Assembly (NCBI GenBank): GCA_040756375.1
Contig: JBFLZC010000007.1
Span: 124,001 to 188,000, forward strand
Origin: VGSG01 sp040756375
GTDB lineage: Bacteria > Desulfobacterota > Desulfomonilia > Desulfomonilales > Desulfomonilaceae
Reading direction: 5' to 3'
Length of the DNA: 64,000 nt
Shown here piece by piece: positions 33,431 to 42,076 of the stretch. A program made the translations under genes and the position numbers. The notes beneath the pieces are model-generated. The model saw only the letters and a program-made list of their open reading frames with translations, did not search any database and had not been told where the DNA came from. The stretch's first letter is position 1; the number at the start of each line of letters is the position of its first letter.

Positions 33431-35110
33431 ATGAGGAGGGTGAACACAAGGCTAACGGCGCTCGCTTGTGCGGTCTGCATTGCGCTCATGGCTGCTCCTG
33501 CCCAAGGCTGGGAATTCGAGATGACCGGTTCGATGAACTGGGCATACGAGTTCTACAATCAGCTTGGGCCTAACGGCTTTTTCGGGCCCTATGATGTGGA
33601 CCGCGGATTAGGCACCACAACTGCGAACCTCAACTACTGGTGGAACGGGGCGCGTTTGGCTCAGAACCTTGTCACAGGCAAGGACGCGAGTCGATCGTAC
33701 TTCTACGTATTCTTCGATCCCACGTTGAAGATCAATGAAGCGGTGAGACTGAAAGGGAGAATGCGTCTGGGTCAATGGAACAATCCGCAAGCAGGATACT
33801 ACAACACCCTGGACGCGCCCGGGACCGACAACGCGTTCTCCGAAGCCCAATTCACCATGTTCTGGGCGTCAGCCGCCCTGCCCTGGGGGACTTTCGGCAT
33901 CGGGAAGCGGCCGTGGAAGTTCGGCACAGGACTGCAGTATGACGGCTCGGACGGCCTATCGACAGAATCAATGCTCATAAATGCTCCGTACGGGCCGCTT
34001 GACATTGGCATGGGCATCTATGTCCACCGACCCGCGAGACCTTCCCCGACCATTGTTATCGATCCATATGACTTGGTTGCAGCGCCCTATTTCAACCATT
34101 CGGATAAGAGTGGGGCGTTTATTGCCGATGTGGACGGGTACGTAATGTACAACTCCGGCGTACTCCAGGCAGGGGTTCTCGGGGCGTACGGCAAATATCA
34201 TATAGGTCCTGAGGCTGCTTTCTACACAGGTCAGGCGCAAGCCACGGCCCTTGCCCAGGATTCGTACTATTTCCACGGCACGGCCTTCACCAAGTACAAC
34301 AATGGCCGTTTCTTCTTCAACGCCGAGGCCGCGTGGGTCTATTGGAAGGATCAGTTGTCCGGTGCGGCTGCAAACACCTTTGTCAATCCCAGACAGACGG
34401 AACAATGGCGTTACATGGCCGAGCTGGGAACGGTTTGTGGCCCCGGAAAGGTCGCTCTACTCTTTGCCTGGTCCCCCGGACCGGACAGAAGAAATTACGC
34501 GTTGATCGGCAAACAATCCGCGTTGTTTGTATATCATCCGACATTTGACACGTTCCTTGGCAACTTCGATGTGTTCCGACCGTACAGTTTTATATTCAGC
34601 TACAATTACGGCTCGGGCTTCAACGCGTACAACCTATCGCTGGACGGCTATTTGAGGGACGCGATGGTCCTCGCAACCAGATTCGATTATGCTGTTGCGG
34701 CCAACCTGAATGTGTTCGCGACCTTCTTCTGGGCCGAGCGGACGTCCAACGGATACGGGTGGGCATGTATATCTCCTAACGACGGGTTCATGCCTCCGCA
34801 GTTCGTTGCGACGGCCAATAACGGCAATGTGCAGTTTGCGATTAACGGCGCCGCTGGATCTCCTAATATCCCGGACCGTTCTTTGGGCTACGAAATAGAT
34901 GGAGGTTTTGACTGGCAGCTCCTGGATGGCTGGACTGTCGGTTTGCTTGTGGGTTATTGGCGACCGGGGAAGTGGTTCAATTACGCTTGTATCGACCGGT
35001 CGGTTCCCGGCTGGAATGTGCCCGGACCCGGGAATTTCTGGGGCACTCGTCCTGATAAGACGATCGATCCTATATTAGCGGGTCAATTCACCATGAACTT
35101 TGCCTTCTAA
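33431..35110 (+). CDS. Outer-membrane beta-barrel protein, unknown function
   Basis: A 559-residue protein with a cleavable signal (MRRVNTRLTALACAVCIALMAAPAQG). Its body is built of alternating aromatic beta-strands (FEMTGSMNWAYEFYNQL, FRPYSFIFSYNYGSGF, LDGYLRDAMVLATRFDY), and it ends in a terminal Phe (FTMNFAF), the outer-membrane assembly signal. The size suits a 16-18-strand porin-like barrel. Short loops rich in Gly/Asn/Pro separate the strands. I do not recognise a named family. The ATG at 33431 is preferred over 33425 because GGGAGG lies 9 nt before it. The small secreted protein at 35181 follows 70 bp downstream. Confidence 0.75.
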   Translation: MRRVNTRLTALACAVCIALMAAPAQGWEFEMTGSMNWAYEFYNQLGPNGFFGPYDVDRGLGTTTANLNYWWNGARLAQNLVTGKDASRSYFYVFFDPTLKINEAVRLKGRMRLGQWNNPQAGYYNTLDAPGTDNAFSEAQFTMFWASAALPWGTFGIGKRPWKFGTGLQYDGSDGLSTESMLINAPYGPLDIGMGIYVHRPARPSPTIVIDPYDLVAAPYFNHSDKSGAFIADVDGYVMYNSGVLQAGVLGAYGKYHIGPEAAFYTGQAQATALAQDSYYFHGTAFTKYNNGRFFFNAEAAWVYWKDQLSGAAANTFVNPRQTEQWRYMAELGTVCGPGKVALLFAWSPGPDRRNYALIGKQSALFVYHPTFDTFLGNFDVFRPYSFIFSYNYGSGFNAYNLSLDGYLRDAMVLATRFDYAVAANLNVFATFFWAERTSNGYGWACISPNDGFMPPQFVATANNGNVQFAINGAAGSPNIPDRSLGYEIDGGFDWQLLDGWTVGLLVGYWRPGKWFNYACIDRSVPGWNVPGPGNFWGTRPDKTIDPILAGQFTMNFAF

Positions 35111-35180
35111 GGCAAGGTGCGTGCGCGAAGCTGACGGAGCTACCCGAGATCGATACAAATAAATGCAGAGGAGCTGAGAA

Positions 35181-35483
35181 ATGAGACGAACGTTGGTAAC
35201 GTTATGCCTCGTGGCGCTGGGCGTCATGAGCCTTATCTCCGGGATCCCCGGATTTTCCGACCACGCAGTCCGAAGCGATGCCGTCATCGGCTCATCCATA
35301 GACGCGAACAGCAGTTGGTTCCAAGGAATCTCGGGCGGTCTGCTTCCTTTCTCCGGCCAGCCTGCCCTGTTACTTGCCGCAGATGACGCGGAGCAGGAAG
35401 CTGACGACGCAGATAAGGAAAAAGCCGGCGACACGACCGAACCGGGAGTCGAGCGCGTCTGGAGCGTGATCCAGTGGGGATAA
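35181..35483 (+). CDS. Small secreted acidic protein, unknown function
   Basis: A 100-residue protein with signal-like N-terminus (RRTLVTLCLVALGVMSLISG). A Gly/Ser middle follows, then a strongly acidic segment (ADDAEQEADDADKEKAG) and the ending GVERVWSVIQWG. Its ribosome site GAGGAG is strong. By position it may be a partner of the barrel protein. No family is recognised. A terminator-like hairpin follows 32 bp after the stop. Confidence 0.65.
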   Translation: MRRTLVTLCLVALGVMSLISGIPGFSDHAVRSDAVIGSSIDANSSWFQGISGGLLPFSGQPALLLAADDAEQEADDADKEKAGDTTEPGVERVWSVIQWG

Positions 35484-35515
35484 TGCTTCGCCAAGTGCGC
35501 AAATGCTAATTTCAG

Positions 35516-35557
35516 GGCGGCTCTGTGCGTGGCCATGCAGCGCGCACCTGGGCCGCC
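35516..35557 (+). terminator. Terminator-like hairpin after the barrel/secreted pair
   Basis: GGCGGC...GTGCG pairs with CGCAC...GCCGCC across a loop, followed by the T-rich TCATCTTCCTCCTC. There is no clean T-run, so efficiency is uncertain. Confidence 0.45.
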
Positions 35558-35672
35558 TCATCTTCCTCCTCGCCGAATTCCAACCAAGCCTTCCTAAGTA
35601 CTTAATTTCACAAATACGGTCGTGGGTTCTGAGAGGTCACTCCTACGAAAGCCGAAATGACGGCTCTTCATT

Positions 35673-35741
35673 GGGTGCCACTGCTGGCTTGTCCAGCAGT
35701 GCTTTCCGAAGAACACTGCTAGCAAGCTAGCAGTGGCACCC
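35673..35741. repeat. Inverted repeat, family C copy 2
   Basis: GGGTGCCACTGCT and AGCAGTGGCACCC form a perfect 13-bp outer stem. Inside are the hairpins CACTGCTGG-CTTGT-CCAGCAGTG and CTGCTAGCAAGCTAGCAG. The first hairpin is the one also found at 6511-6540. Confidence 0.85.
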
Positions 35742-36124
35742 GGCAACTCAACCCAGCCCTACGAACGGGCGGATACCGTAACCGTATTAATGAGAAGAAC
35801 AACTAAGCAACAGAAGCCGTTTAGAGAACGCTTTCTGTTTTGCAGCCCTGCACTATTCCTTAATTGCCGGTTCATTTCCAAACGACCTTTGACAGGGTGT
35901 CAAAAATCCTGACAGGCGTCCCATTGCCGCGATGTCTCGGTGCGGGCGTGGCCCATCCACTCCCATTGCCCGCTCTCGGCCTTTGTACGCCCTCGCCGCC
36001 ACTTGGCACATCAATTGCTCCCTTAAAGGACAGGTCGGATCGGCGCCGGCAGGCTTCAACGAAGCTTGCTCCTGCTGGAGCAGTGCGCAGCACACGGACC
36101 GAAGGACCAGGAGGCACGTAACCC

Positions 36125-36700
36125 ATGGATAAGAAGCTGTTGGAAGCGGCAAAAGAGGGGAATCTGGCGGAGCTGAGAGGCTTGCTGACCGTGGGTGTTG
36201 GAGTGGACAGCAAGGACGACATGGGGTGGACACCTCTGATGTGGGCCTCGGCAATGGGGTTCCCCGATATCGTAAGGATGTTGTTGGACAGCGGAGCTGA
36301 TCCTAATGTGAGAGACCAGTACGGCGCCACCGCACTCATGAAGGCTTGTCGGAGGGGTTTTGCCGAGGTGGTGGAGTTTCTGATTGATAACGGGGCAGAT
36401 TACAACGCGATGGACGATCATGGATTGACCAGCCTCATGCGAGCAGCGCGGGCCGGTCATCTGGAGGTGGTGCGGACTTTGCTCAAGACTTCGGTGGATC
36501 TTGAAGTCCCAGACGAGTACGGCGCGACTGCGCTGATCATGGCCGCGTACCGCGGTCACACCGCGGTGGTCAAAGAGCTCCTGGACGCGGGCGCGTCCAT
36601 AAATGCCTCGGACAAAAACGGCTGGACCGCCATGGTATGGGCTGTGTCCAGGCGCCACAATGACGTGGTGGAGCTCCTGAAACAATATCAGAAAAAGTAG
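36125..36700 (+). CDS. Ankyrin-repeat protein
   Basis: A 191-residue protein made almost wholly of ankyrin repeats, about five to six units of 33 residues. Each carries the G-TPLMxA(A/S)xxG...VVxxLLxxGAD consensus: GWTPLMWASAMGFPDIVRML, GATALMKACRRGFAEVVEFL, GLTSLMRAARAGHLEVVRTL, GATALIMAAYRGHTAVVKEL, GWTAMVWAVSRRHNDVVELL. No signal peptide is present, so it is a cytoplasmic protein-binding scaffold. It ends 83 bp before the hydrogenase operon on the same strand; co-transcription is possible but a link is not shown. Confidence 0.9.
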   Translation: MDKKLLEAAKEGNLAELRGLLTVGVGVDSKDDMGWTPLMWASAMGFPDIVRMLLDSGADPNVRDQYGATALMKACRRGFAEVVEFLIDNGADYNAMDDHGLTSLMRAARAGHLEVVRTLLKTSVDLEVPDEYGATALIMAAYRGHTAVVKELLDAGASINASDKNGWTAMVWAVSRRHNDVVELLKQYQKK

Positions 36701-36783
36701 AGAGCCGCGCAAACTTTCATTTTGGAGCTTGGCCGGCATTAATGGCAGACTAATCCACTATTCTCTTTGATGAGGATTAGATC

Positions 36784-37350
36784 ATGGAAACCCTGCAAGA
36801 ACGATCTTCACCCTCGAAAGATGGGGCCTCCACGCCCACGGAAGATAAGCGTTGGCGCTTGGTCAACAGGACCATGCGTATGCACGGCAATCAACCTCAC
36901 GCGCTTATCGAAACTCTTCACTCGGTCCAAGAGTACTTCGGATTTCTGGATCTTGACGCTCTGAAGTACGTCGCGCAGTCGCTCCGAGTGCCGCTGAGCG
37001 TGGTATACGGCGTAGCCACATTCTACAGCTATTTCACGCTCCAGCCTCCGGGCGAGCACACGTGCGTAGTGTGCAAAGGAACTGCCTGCTACATCTCCGG
37101 CGCATCCAGCATCCTGGGCTCGATTGCAAAAACAGTAGGGATTGCTCCGGGTGAGACGACGCCGGACGGCAAAGTGTCCCTGCTGACCGCTCGATGCCTC
37201 GGTTCATGCGGTCTCGCGCCTGCCGTGGTCCTCGACGGTCACGTTTGCGGAAAGATGAACCCCGCAGCCGTGCTCGACCGAATGGAAAAATGGCGGAACG
37301 AAGAGTCTCGCGAGCAAGCCCCGCTGCACGGAGAGGTGGACGAACCATGA
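36784..37350 (+). CDS. hoxE: Bidirectional hydrogenase diaphorase subunit HoxE (NuoE-like)
   Basis: A 188-residue thioredoxin-like [2Fe-2S] subunit. Cluster ligands are CKGTAC (about residues 98-103) and CLGSCG (about 139-143). N-terminal helices resemble NuoE (HALIETLHSVQEYFGFLDL, YVAQSLRVPLSVVYGVATFYSYF). In Hox enzymes it joins HoxFU to form the NAD(P)H-oxidising diaphorase. Start: GAGGA nine bases before the ATG. Its stop overlaps the hoxF start (ATGA). Gene order hoxE-F-U-Y-H rather than nuoE-F-G supports the hydrogenase assignment. Confidence 0.93.
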   Translation: METLQERSSPSKDGASTPTEDKRWRLVNRTMRMHGNQPHALIETLHSVQEYFGFLDLDALKYVAQSLRVPLSVVYGVATFYSYFTLQPPGEHTCVVCKGTACYISGASSILGSIAKTVGIAPGETTPDGKVSLLTARCLGSCGLAPAVVLDGHVCGKMNPAAVLDRMEKWRNEESREQAPLHGEVDEP

Positions 37351-38999
37351 CACTCACCATTGAAGATCTGGAAGGCATAGCCAGAATCGAAAAGGACAAG
37401 CGAGAAAGCTTTACCTATCAAATAAACGTCTGCATTGCCGCGGGGTGTCTCTCGTGCCAAAGCGGTGTGGTGAAAGAAGCCTTTGAAAAAGAGGTCAGTC
37501 GCCGCGGGTGGGAGAACTGGTGCAATGTCAAGGGCGTCGGATGTCTTGGCTTGTGCGCGGCCGGACCGCTGATCTCCATACAACCGGACGGAACCTATTA
37601 TCGCGGGGTTGGAGTGTCCGACGTTTCAGAGATTCTGGAGTCACTTGGCGGCGCGCCGATTCCTCGACTTGATTGTGGGGCTTCAACGCCCTTTTTCGAG
37701 CAACAGCCCAAGATCGTCCTGGAAAACTGCGGCAGGATCGATCCGGAACGCATCGAAGATTACATAGCTGAAGACGGGTACAAGGCCCTTTACAACGCTT
37801 TGCGCATGGCGCGTCCCGCAGAGGTGATCGAGCAGGTTCTGGCCAGCGGATTGCGAGGCCGAGGCGGAGCGGGCTTCCCCACAGGCGTGAAATGGACCGC
37901 AGTTGCCAAAGCCACAAACGGAAACAAGTTCGTTGTGTGCAATGCCGACGAGGGCGATCCCGGCGCATTCATGGACCGGAGCGTTCTGGAGAGCGATCCA
38001 CATCGGGTCATCGAAGGCATGGCCATTGCCGCGTACGCGGTTGGCGCAAGCTCTGGCTTTATTTATGTTCGGGCTGAGTATCCACTCGCGGTTCAGCGGG
38101 TCCGCACTGCGATCTCCCAGGCACGGCATCTGGGGGTGCTTGGCAACCACATCTTCAACTCCCAGTTCAGCTTTGACATCAATGTGCGATTGGGAGCGGG
38201 CGCGTTTGTGTGCGGCGAAGAGACCGCTCTGATCGCCTCTATAGAAGGCAGAGGAGGACGACCCCGCCCACGGCCGCCATTCCCAGCGGAATTTGGGCTC
38301 TGGGGTCAGCCCACGCTCATCAACAACGTGGAGACGTTTGCCAATATCCCGCCCATCATGCGCAAGGGCGGCAAGTGGTTCGCCACAATCGGCACGGAGA
38401 AAAGCAAGGGCACGAAGGTTTTTGCCCTGGCCGGAAGGGTGAACAACACCGGCTTGATCGAAGTGCCGATGGGAACCACCCTTAGAGAGATCGTCTTCAC
38501 GATAGGGGGAGGTATTCCCGACGGCCGGGCGTTCAAGGCTGTTCAGACCGGAGGCCCCTCCGGGGGTTGTATTCCCGAGCAGTTCCTCGACATGGCTGTG
38601 GACTACGAGTCCCTCGCGTCGGTGGGTTCCATCATGGGGTCGGGAGGCCTGATCGTAATGGACGATACTTCCTGCATGGTGGATGTGGCTCACTTCTTCA
38701 TGGAATTCTGCATGTCCGAGTCCTGCGGCAAATGTGTGCCCTGCCGCGTAGGAACTTCGCAAATATACCATCTGCTAAACCAAATCACACACGGTCAAGG
38801 AAAGCTGTCCGACCTCGCGATGCTCGAAGATCTTTGCGATCTGCTCAAGAACACCAGCTTGTGCGGCCTGGGACAGACTGCTCCGAATCCCATCATGAGC
38901 ACGCTCCGCTATTTTCGAGACGAGTATACTGCTCATATCGAAGAGAAGCGTTGTCCTGCTGGAGCGTGCAAAATCCACGAAGCCAGGGAGGCAATATGA
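37347..38999 (+). CDS. hoxF: Bidirectional hydrogenase diaphorase subunit HoxF (NuoF-like, FMN)
   Basis: A 550-residue flavoprotein. Residues ~20-110 are a thioredoxin-like [2Fe-2S] domain (CIAAGCLSC, then CLGLC). The central NuoF/51-kDa domain binds FMN and NAD(H) (GLRGRGGAGFPTGVKW, NADEGDPGAFMDRSVLE, GAGAFVCGEETALIASIEG). The C-terminal region binds a [4Fe-4S] cluster (ESCGKCVPCRVGT and SLCGLGQTAPNP). It exchanges electrons between pyridine nucleotide and the Fe-S chain. The frame is open upstream, but the ATG at 37347 with GAGAGGTGG upstream gives the normal domain start. It overlaps both hoxE and hoxU by ATGA. Confidence 0.95.
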   Translation: MTLTIEDLEGIARIEKDKRESFTYQINVCIAAGCLSCQSGVVKEAFEKEVSRRGWENWCNVKGVGCLGLCAAGPLISIQPDGTYYRGVGVSDVSEILESLGGAPIPRLDCGASTPFFEQQPKIVLENCGRIDPERIEDYIAEDGYKALYNALRMARPAEVIEQVLASGLRGRGGAGFPTGVKWTAVAKATNGNKFVVCNADEGDPGAFMDRSVLESDPHRVIEGMAIAAYAVGASSGFIYVRAEYPLAVQRVRTAISQARHLGVLGNHIFNSQFSFDINVRLGAGAFVCGEETALIASIEGRGGRPRPRPPFPAEFGLWGQPTLINNVETFANIPPIMRKGGKWFATIGTEKSKGTKVFALAGRVNNTGLIEVPMGTTLREIVFTIGGGIPDGRAFKAVQTGGPSGGCIPEQFLDMAVDYESLASVGSIMGSGGLIVMDDTSCMVDVAHFFMEFCMSESCGKCVPCRVGTSQIYHLLNQITHGQGKLSDLAMLEDLCDLLKNTSLCGLGQTAPNPIMSTLRYFRDEYTAHIEEKRCPAGACKIHEAREAI

Positions 39000-39760
39000 G
39001 AGAACCGACGTCTCTTACCGGCAAAGATCTGGGAACTGATGCCAACCCGGCTCGCATCTTCACGATGACGATTGACAATCGCCTGCTCACCGCACGGGAA
39101 GACGAGACCATCCTTTCCGTGGCCCGGCAAAACGGCATCTTCATCCCGACGTTGTGCCACATGGAGGGGCTTTCGCTTCGAGGAGCCTGCCGGCTCTGTA
39201 TTGTGGAAGTAAAAGGTGCGCCCAGAGTGCTGCCTTCGTGCGTGACGCTGGTACGACAAGACATGGAAGTGGTGACCAACTCGGATCGGGTAATCGAATA
39301 TCGCCGGAAGATCTTGGAATTGATCTTCTCGGAACGAAACCATGTCTGTTCCGTATGCGTCTCCAACGGTCATTGCGACCTTCAGGCACTCGCCACGGAA
39401 CTGGGCATGACCCACGTGCGCTACGATTATCTGTACCCGAAACATCCAGTGGACGCGAGCCATCCCCGGTTTTCCGTGGACCACAATCGATGCGTGCTGT
39501 GCATGAGGTGCGTGCGGGTGTGTGACGAGATCGAAGGCGCACACACGTGGGACATCATGGGCCGAGGGATCACCAGCCGAGTTATCACCGATCTGAATCA
39601 GCCCTGGGGATCTTCGGAAACCTGCACCGGCTGCGGAAAGTGCGTGCAGGTTTGCCCTACGGGCGCTCTTTCTGAAAAAGGTAAGTCGGTCGCAGAAATG
39701 ACTAAACGGAGACAGTTCCTCCCCTACCTCCAGATGATGCGCGGTGAAGGGCGCAAATGA
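38996..39760 (+). CDS. hoxU: Bidirectional hydrogenase diaphorase subunit HoxU (NuoG-N-terminal-like)
   Basis: A 254-residue Fe-S subunit. It has a plant-type [2Fe-2S] ferredoxin domain (CHMEGLSLRGACRLCIVEV, later SC), a NuoG-type [4Fe-4S] His/Cys stretch (RNHVCSVCVSNGHCDLQ) and two 4Fe-4S motifs (CVLCMRCVRVC and CTGCGKCVQVCP). It wires the diaphorase to the HoxYH hydrogenase module. The ATG at 38996 overlaps the hoxF stop and follows AGGGAGG. Confidence 0.95.
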   Translation: MREPTSLTGKDLGTDANPARIFTMTIDNRLLTAREDETILSVARQNGIFIPTLCHMEGLSLRGACRLCIVEVKGAPRVLPSCVTLVRQDMEVVTNSDRVIEYRRKILELIFSERNHVCSVCVSNGHCDLQALATELGMTHVRYDYLYPKHPVDASHPRFSVDHNRCVLCMRCVRVCDEIEGAHTWDIMGRGITSRVITDLNQPWGSSETCTGCGKCVQVCPTGALSEKGKSVAEMTKRRQFLPYLQMMRGEGRK

Positions 39761-39776
39761 ACAACGAGAGGCTCAC

Positions 39777-40310
39777 ATGAACAAGGTACGGTTAGCCACA
39801 GTTTGGCTTGATGGCTGCTCGGGATGCCACATGTCCCTGCTCGACCTCGACGAAGGATTTGCTGATGTGGCCGGTCGCATTGAGCTCGTATACGGCCCTC
39901 TCACGGATGTGAAGGAATTCCCCAAGGATGTGGATGTGACCCTCGTGGAGGGAGCGGTAAGCAGCGACGAAGCTGAAGAGCAAATCCGTCACATCAGAGA
40001 ACGTACAAAGATTGTGGTCTCTTTCGGGGACTGCGCGGTAACCGCGAATGTCCCGGCAATGCGCAACCAGTTCAAGGTGGATGACGTGCTCGCGCGGGGA
40101 TACCTGGAGAATGCAACGATCAATGAGGGCATTCCCCATGCCGGTATACCTCGCCTGCTACCGCAGGCTCGCCCTGTGCATGAACTGATCGACGTGGAGG
40201 TGTTCCTTCCGGGCTGTCCACCGCCGCCAGAGGCCATTCTTTACGTGCTCAGCGAGCTTCTGGAGGGACGGATGCCCGATCTCAAGCAAAAGACTCGTTT
40301 CGGAGCCTAA
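39777..40310 (+). CDS. hoxY: [NiFe] hydrogenase small subunit HoxY
   Basis: A 177-residue short small subunit typical of group 3 hydrogenases. Ligands of the proximal [4Fe-4S] cluster are visible: DGCSGCHMS (residues ~13-18), FGDCAVTANVP (about 84) and LPGCPPPPEAI (about 145). No Tat signal is present, fitting a cytoplasmic enzyme. The ATG at 39777 follows GAGAGG. It pairs with HoxH, 16 bp downstream. Confidence 0.95.
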   Translation: MNKVRLATVWLDGCSGCHMSLLDLDEGFADVAGRIELVYGPLTDVKEFPKDVDVTLVEGAVSSDEAEEQIRHIRERTKIVVSFGDCAVTANVPAMRNQFKVDDVLARGYLENATINEGIPHAGIPRLLPQARPVHELIDVEVFLPGCPPPPEAILYVLSELLEGRMPDLKQKTRFGA

Positions 40311-40326
40311 TCGCGGAGTTACCCTC

Positions 40327-41745
40327 ATGACGAAAAACATTGTCATAGAGCCCATAACCCGGATCGAAGGCCACGGCAAGATCACAATCGTCGTCGATGA
40401 CGACGGGAAGGTCAGCGATGCACGCTTTCACGTGACCCAATTCCGTGGCTTCGAGAAATTTTGCGAGGGCCGGCCGTTCTATGAAATGCCGTCCCTTACC
40501 CAGCGTATATGCGGGATATGTCCTATCATTCATTCCATCGCTTCAGCCATGGCATGTGACGCGATTCTCGGGGTGCGCATTCCCGAGACCGCGCTCAAGC
40601 TGCGACGCTTGCTGAATTGTGGGCAGTTGATCCAATCCCACGCCCTGAGCTTCTTCCACCTGTCCGCACCGGATCTGGTGCTGGGCTTGGACTCGGATCC
40701 CGCAAAGCGCAACATTTTGGGACTACTGGAAGCAAATCCCGACATGGCAATGGACGGGATCAACCTCCGAAAAATAGGGCAAGAGATTATCCAGGCCGTG
40801 GCGGGTAAGCGAATTCACCCAACCTGGGTAGTTCCAGGCGGCGTGAGCGCTCCGCTTACCGAGGAGACCAGGCAATTCATATTGTCGCTTCTTCCGCAAG
40901 CCTTGGAGATCACGACAAGAACCCTGACTTGGTTCAAGGCTTCCCTCGAAGACCACCGGGAAGAGATACGAACCTTCGCGAATTTCCCCACCCTCTTCCT
41001 GGCGCTGGTAAACAAGGAAGGCAACCTGGAGCACATCGACGGCACGCTTCGCTTGATTGACTACAAGGGAAACGTTGTCGTGGAAAATGTGGATCCGGCC
41101 CATTATCAATTGTACATCGGTGAGGCGCCGGAACCGTGGTCGTATCTTAAATCACCCTTTTACAAACCTCTGGGTTATCCCGAAGGAATCTACCGAGTGG
41201 GACCTGCCGCGCGCTTGAATGTGTGCGGCGGCTGCGGCACTCCTCTGGCCGACCAGGAGTGGGCCGAGTTCCGGGAACTCGATCGTGGGCCCGTGCTCAG
41301 CTCGTTCCACAACCACTATGCGCGGCTCATCGAAATCCTGTATGCGATCGAAACCATCGAATCCCTGTTGAATGAACCTTACATACTCAACACTCGTGTG
41401 AGAGTGTTCGCGCAGCCTAACTATAACGAGGGAGTCGGGGTGGTTGAGGCGCCCAGGGGCACCCTTTTCCATCACTACCGAGTCGACGACAAGGGCTTGA
41501 TCCGGTGGGCCAACTTCATCGTGGCCACCGGCAACAACAACCTGGCCATGAGCCGCGGAATTCTCCAGGTGGCCAAGCGCTTTATCAATGGCGATACCAT
41601 ATCCGAGGGCGCATTGAACCGAGTGGAAGCTGTGGTGAGGGCCTTTGATCCGTGCTTGAGCTGCTCGACGCACGCACTGGGCCGATTGCCGCTGCGGATC
41701 GAGCTCGTGGCGCGTGACGGAACCGTCCTGCACGAAATAACGTGA
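40327..41745 (+). CDS. hoxH: [NiFe] hydrogenase large subunit HoxH
   Basis: A 472-residue catalytic subunit. The Ni-Fe ligands are in the N-terminal RICGICP (about residue 58-64) and C-terminal DPCLSCSTHALG (about 440-450). The N-terminus ITRIEGHGKI is family-typical. A C-terminal peptide follows the His of the L2 motif, so maturation by an endopeptidase (HoxW type) is expected. No such protease and no hyp genes are in this window. With HoxEFUY it forms a group 3d NAD(P)-linked bidirectional hydrogenase that could dispose of, or gain, electrons as H2. Confidence 0.96.
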   Translation: MTKNIVIEPITRIEGHGKITIVVDDDGKVSDARFHVTQFRGFEKFCEGRPFYEMPSLTQRICGICPIIHSIASAMACDAILGVRIPETALKLRRLLNCGQLIQSHALSFFHLSAPDLVLGLDSDPAKRNILGLLEANPDMAMDGINLRKIGQEIIQAVAGKRIHPTWVVPGGVSAPLTEETRQFILSLLPQALEITTRTLTWFKASLEDHREEIRTFANFPTLFLALVNKEGNLEHIDGTLRLIDYKGNVVVENVDPAHYQLYIGEAPEPWSYLKSPFYKPLGYPEGIYRVGPAARLNVCGGCGTPLADQEWAEFRELDRGPVLSSFHNHYARLIEILYAIETIESLLNEPYILNTRVRVFAQPNYNEGVGVVEAPRGTLFHHYRVDDKGLIRWANFIVATGNNNLAMSRGILQVAKRFINGDTISEGALNRVEAVVRAFDPCLSCSTHALGRLPLRIELVARDGTVLHEIT

Positions 41746-42076
41746 CAGGGACTCTGCATTTTGGGCTATTGAATTTAGGTTAAATGATCTTCCGTTTCCC
41801 CTCCCTTCAGAGGTGATCGAAAGACCTTCTTCCCTGTGGGGCAGGCTTTCCAGCCTGCCGGCGGCCTGGAAAGGCCGCCCCACAGAGGGGGGACGGTCAG
41901 AAGGTCCAAATGCGGCGTAGGACGTGGTGCCCCCGCGAATTGAGGGGCCACAACATCCTGCTCGCTCCTTTTTATTGTTTCCCGCCCGATTGTGCGCGAA
42001 TTCATATAAATATTGTCACAAACATTCCAATCAAGCAGTCCGTTACCAGAAAGGTTCCGCCGGACAGGAGGCTGCA
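41746..42076. other. Intergenic region, end of hox operon to crotonase gene
   Basis: The only structure seen is an inverted repeat at 41834-41885. An AT-rich part at 41998-42030 may hold the crotonase promoter. Confidence 0.5.
41834..41885. repeat. Snap-back repeat, family B-like (CTGTGGGGC ends)
   Basis: CTGTGGGGC and GCCCCACAG form the outer stem; GGCAGGCTTTCCAGCCTGCC and GGCGGCCTGGAAAGGCCGCC are two inner hairpins. It has the same double-hairpin design as the GTAGGGGC elements. It lies 90 bp after hoxH and could end the hox transcript. Confidence 0.8.

Larger units (their letters stand above)
35484..36124. other. Intergenic region with family C repeat
   Basis: About 640 bases without a supported gene. 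It contains the hairpin at 35516-35557 and the inverted repeat at 35673-35741. The remainder up to the ankyrin gene shows only short shadow frames. Confidence 0.55.

Noticed and set aside
37683..38771. 362-codon leftward frame antisense to hoxF
   Set aside because: hoxF is certain from its cluster and FMN motifs; the antisense protein has no recognisable fold and overlaps it fully.
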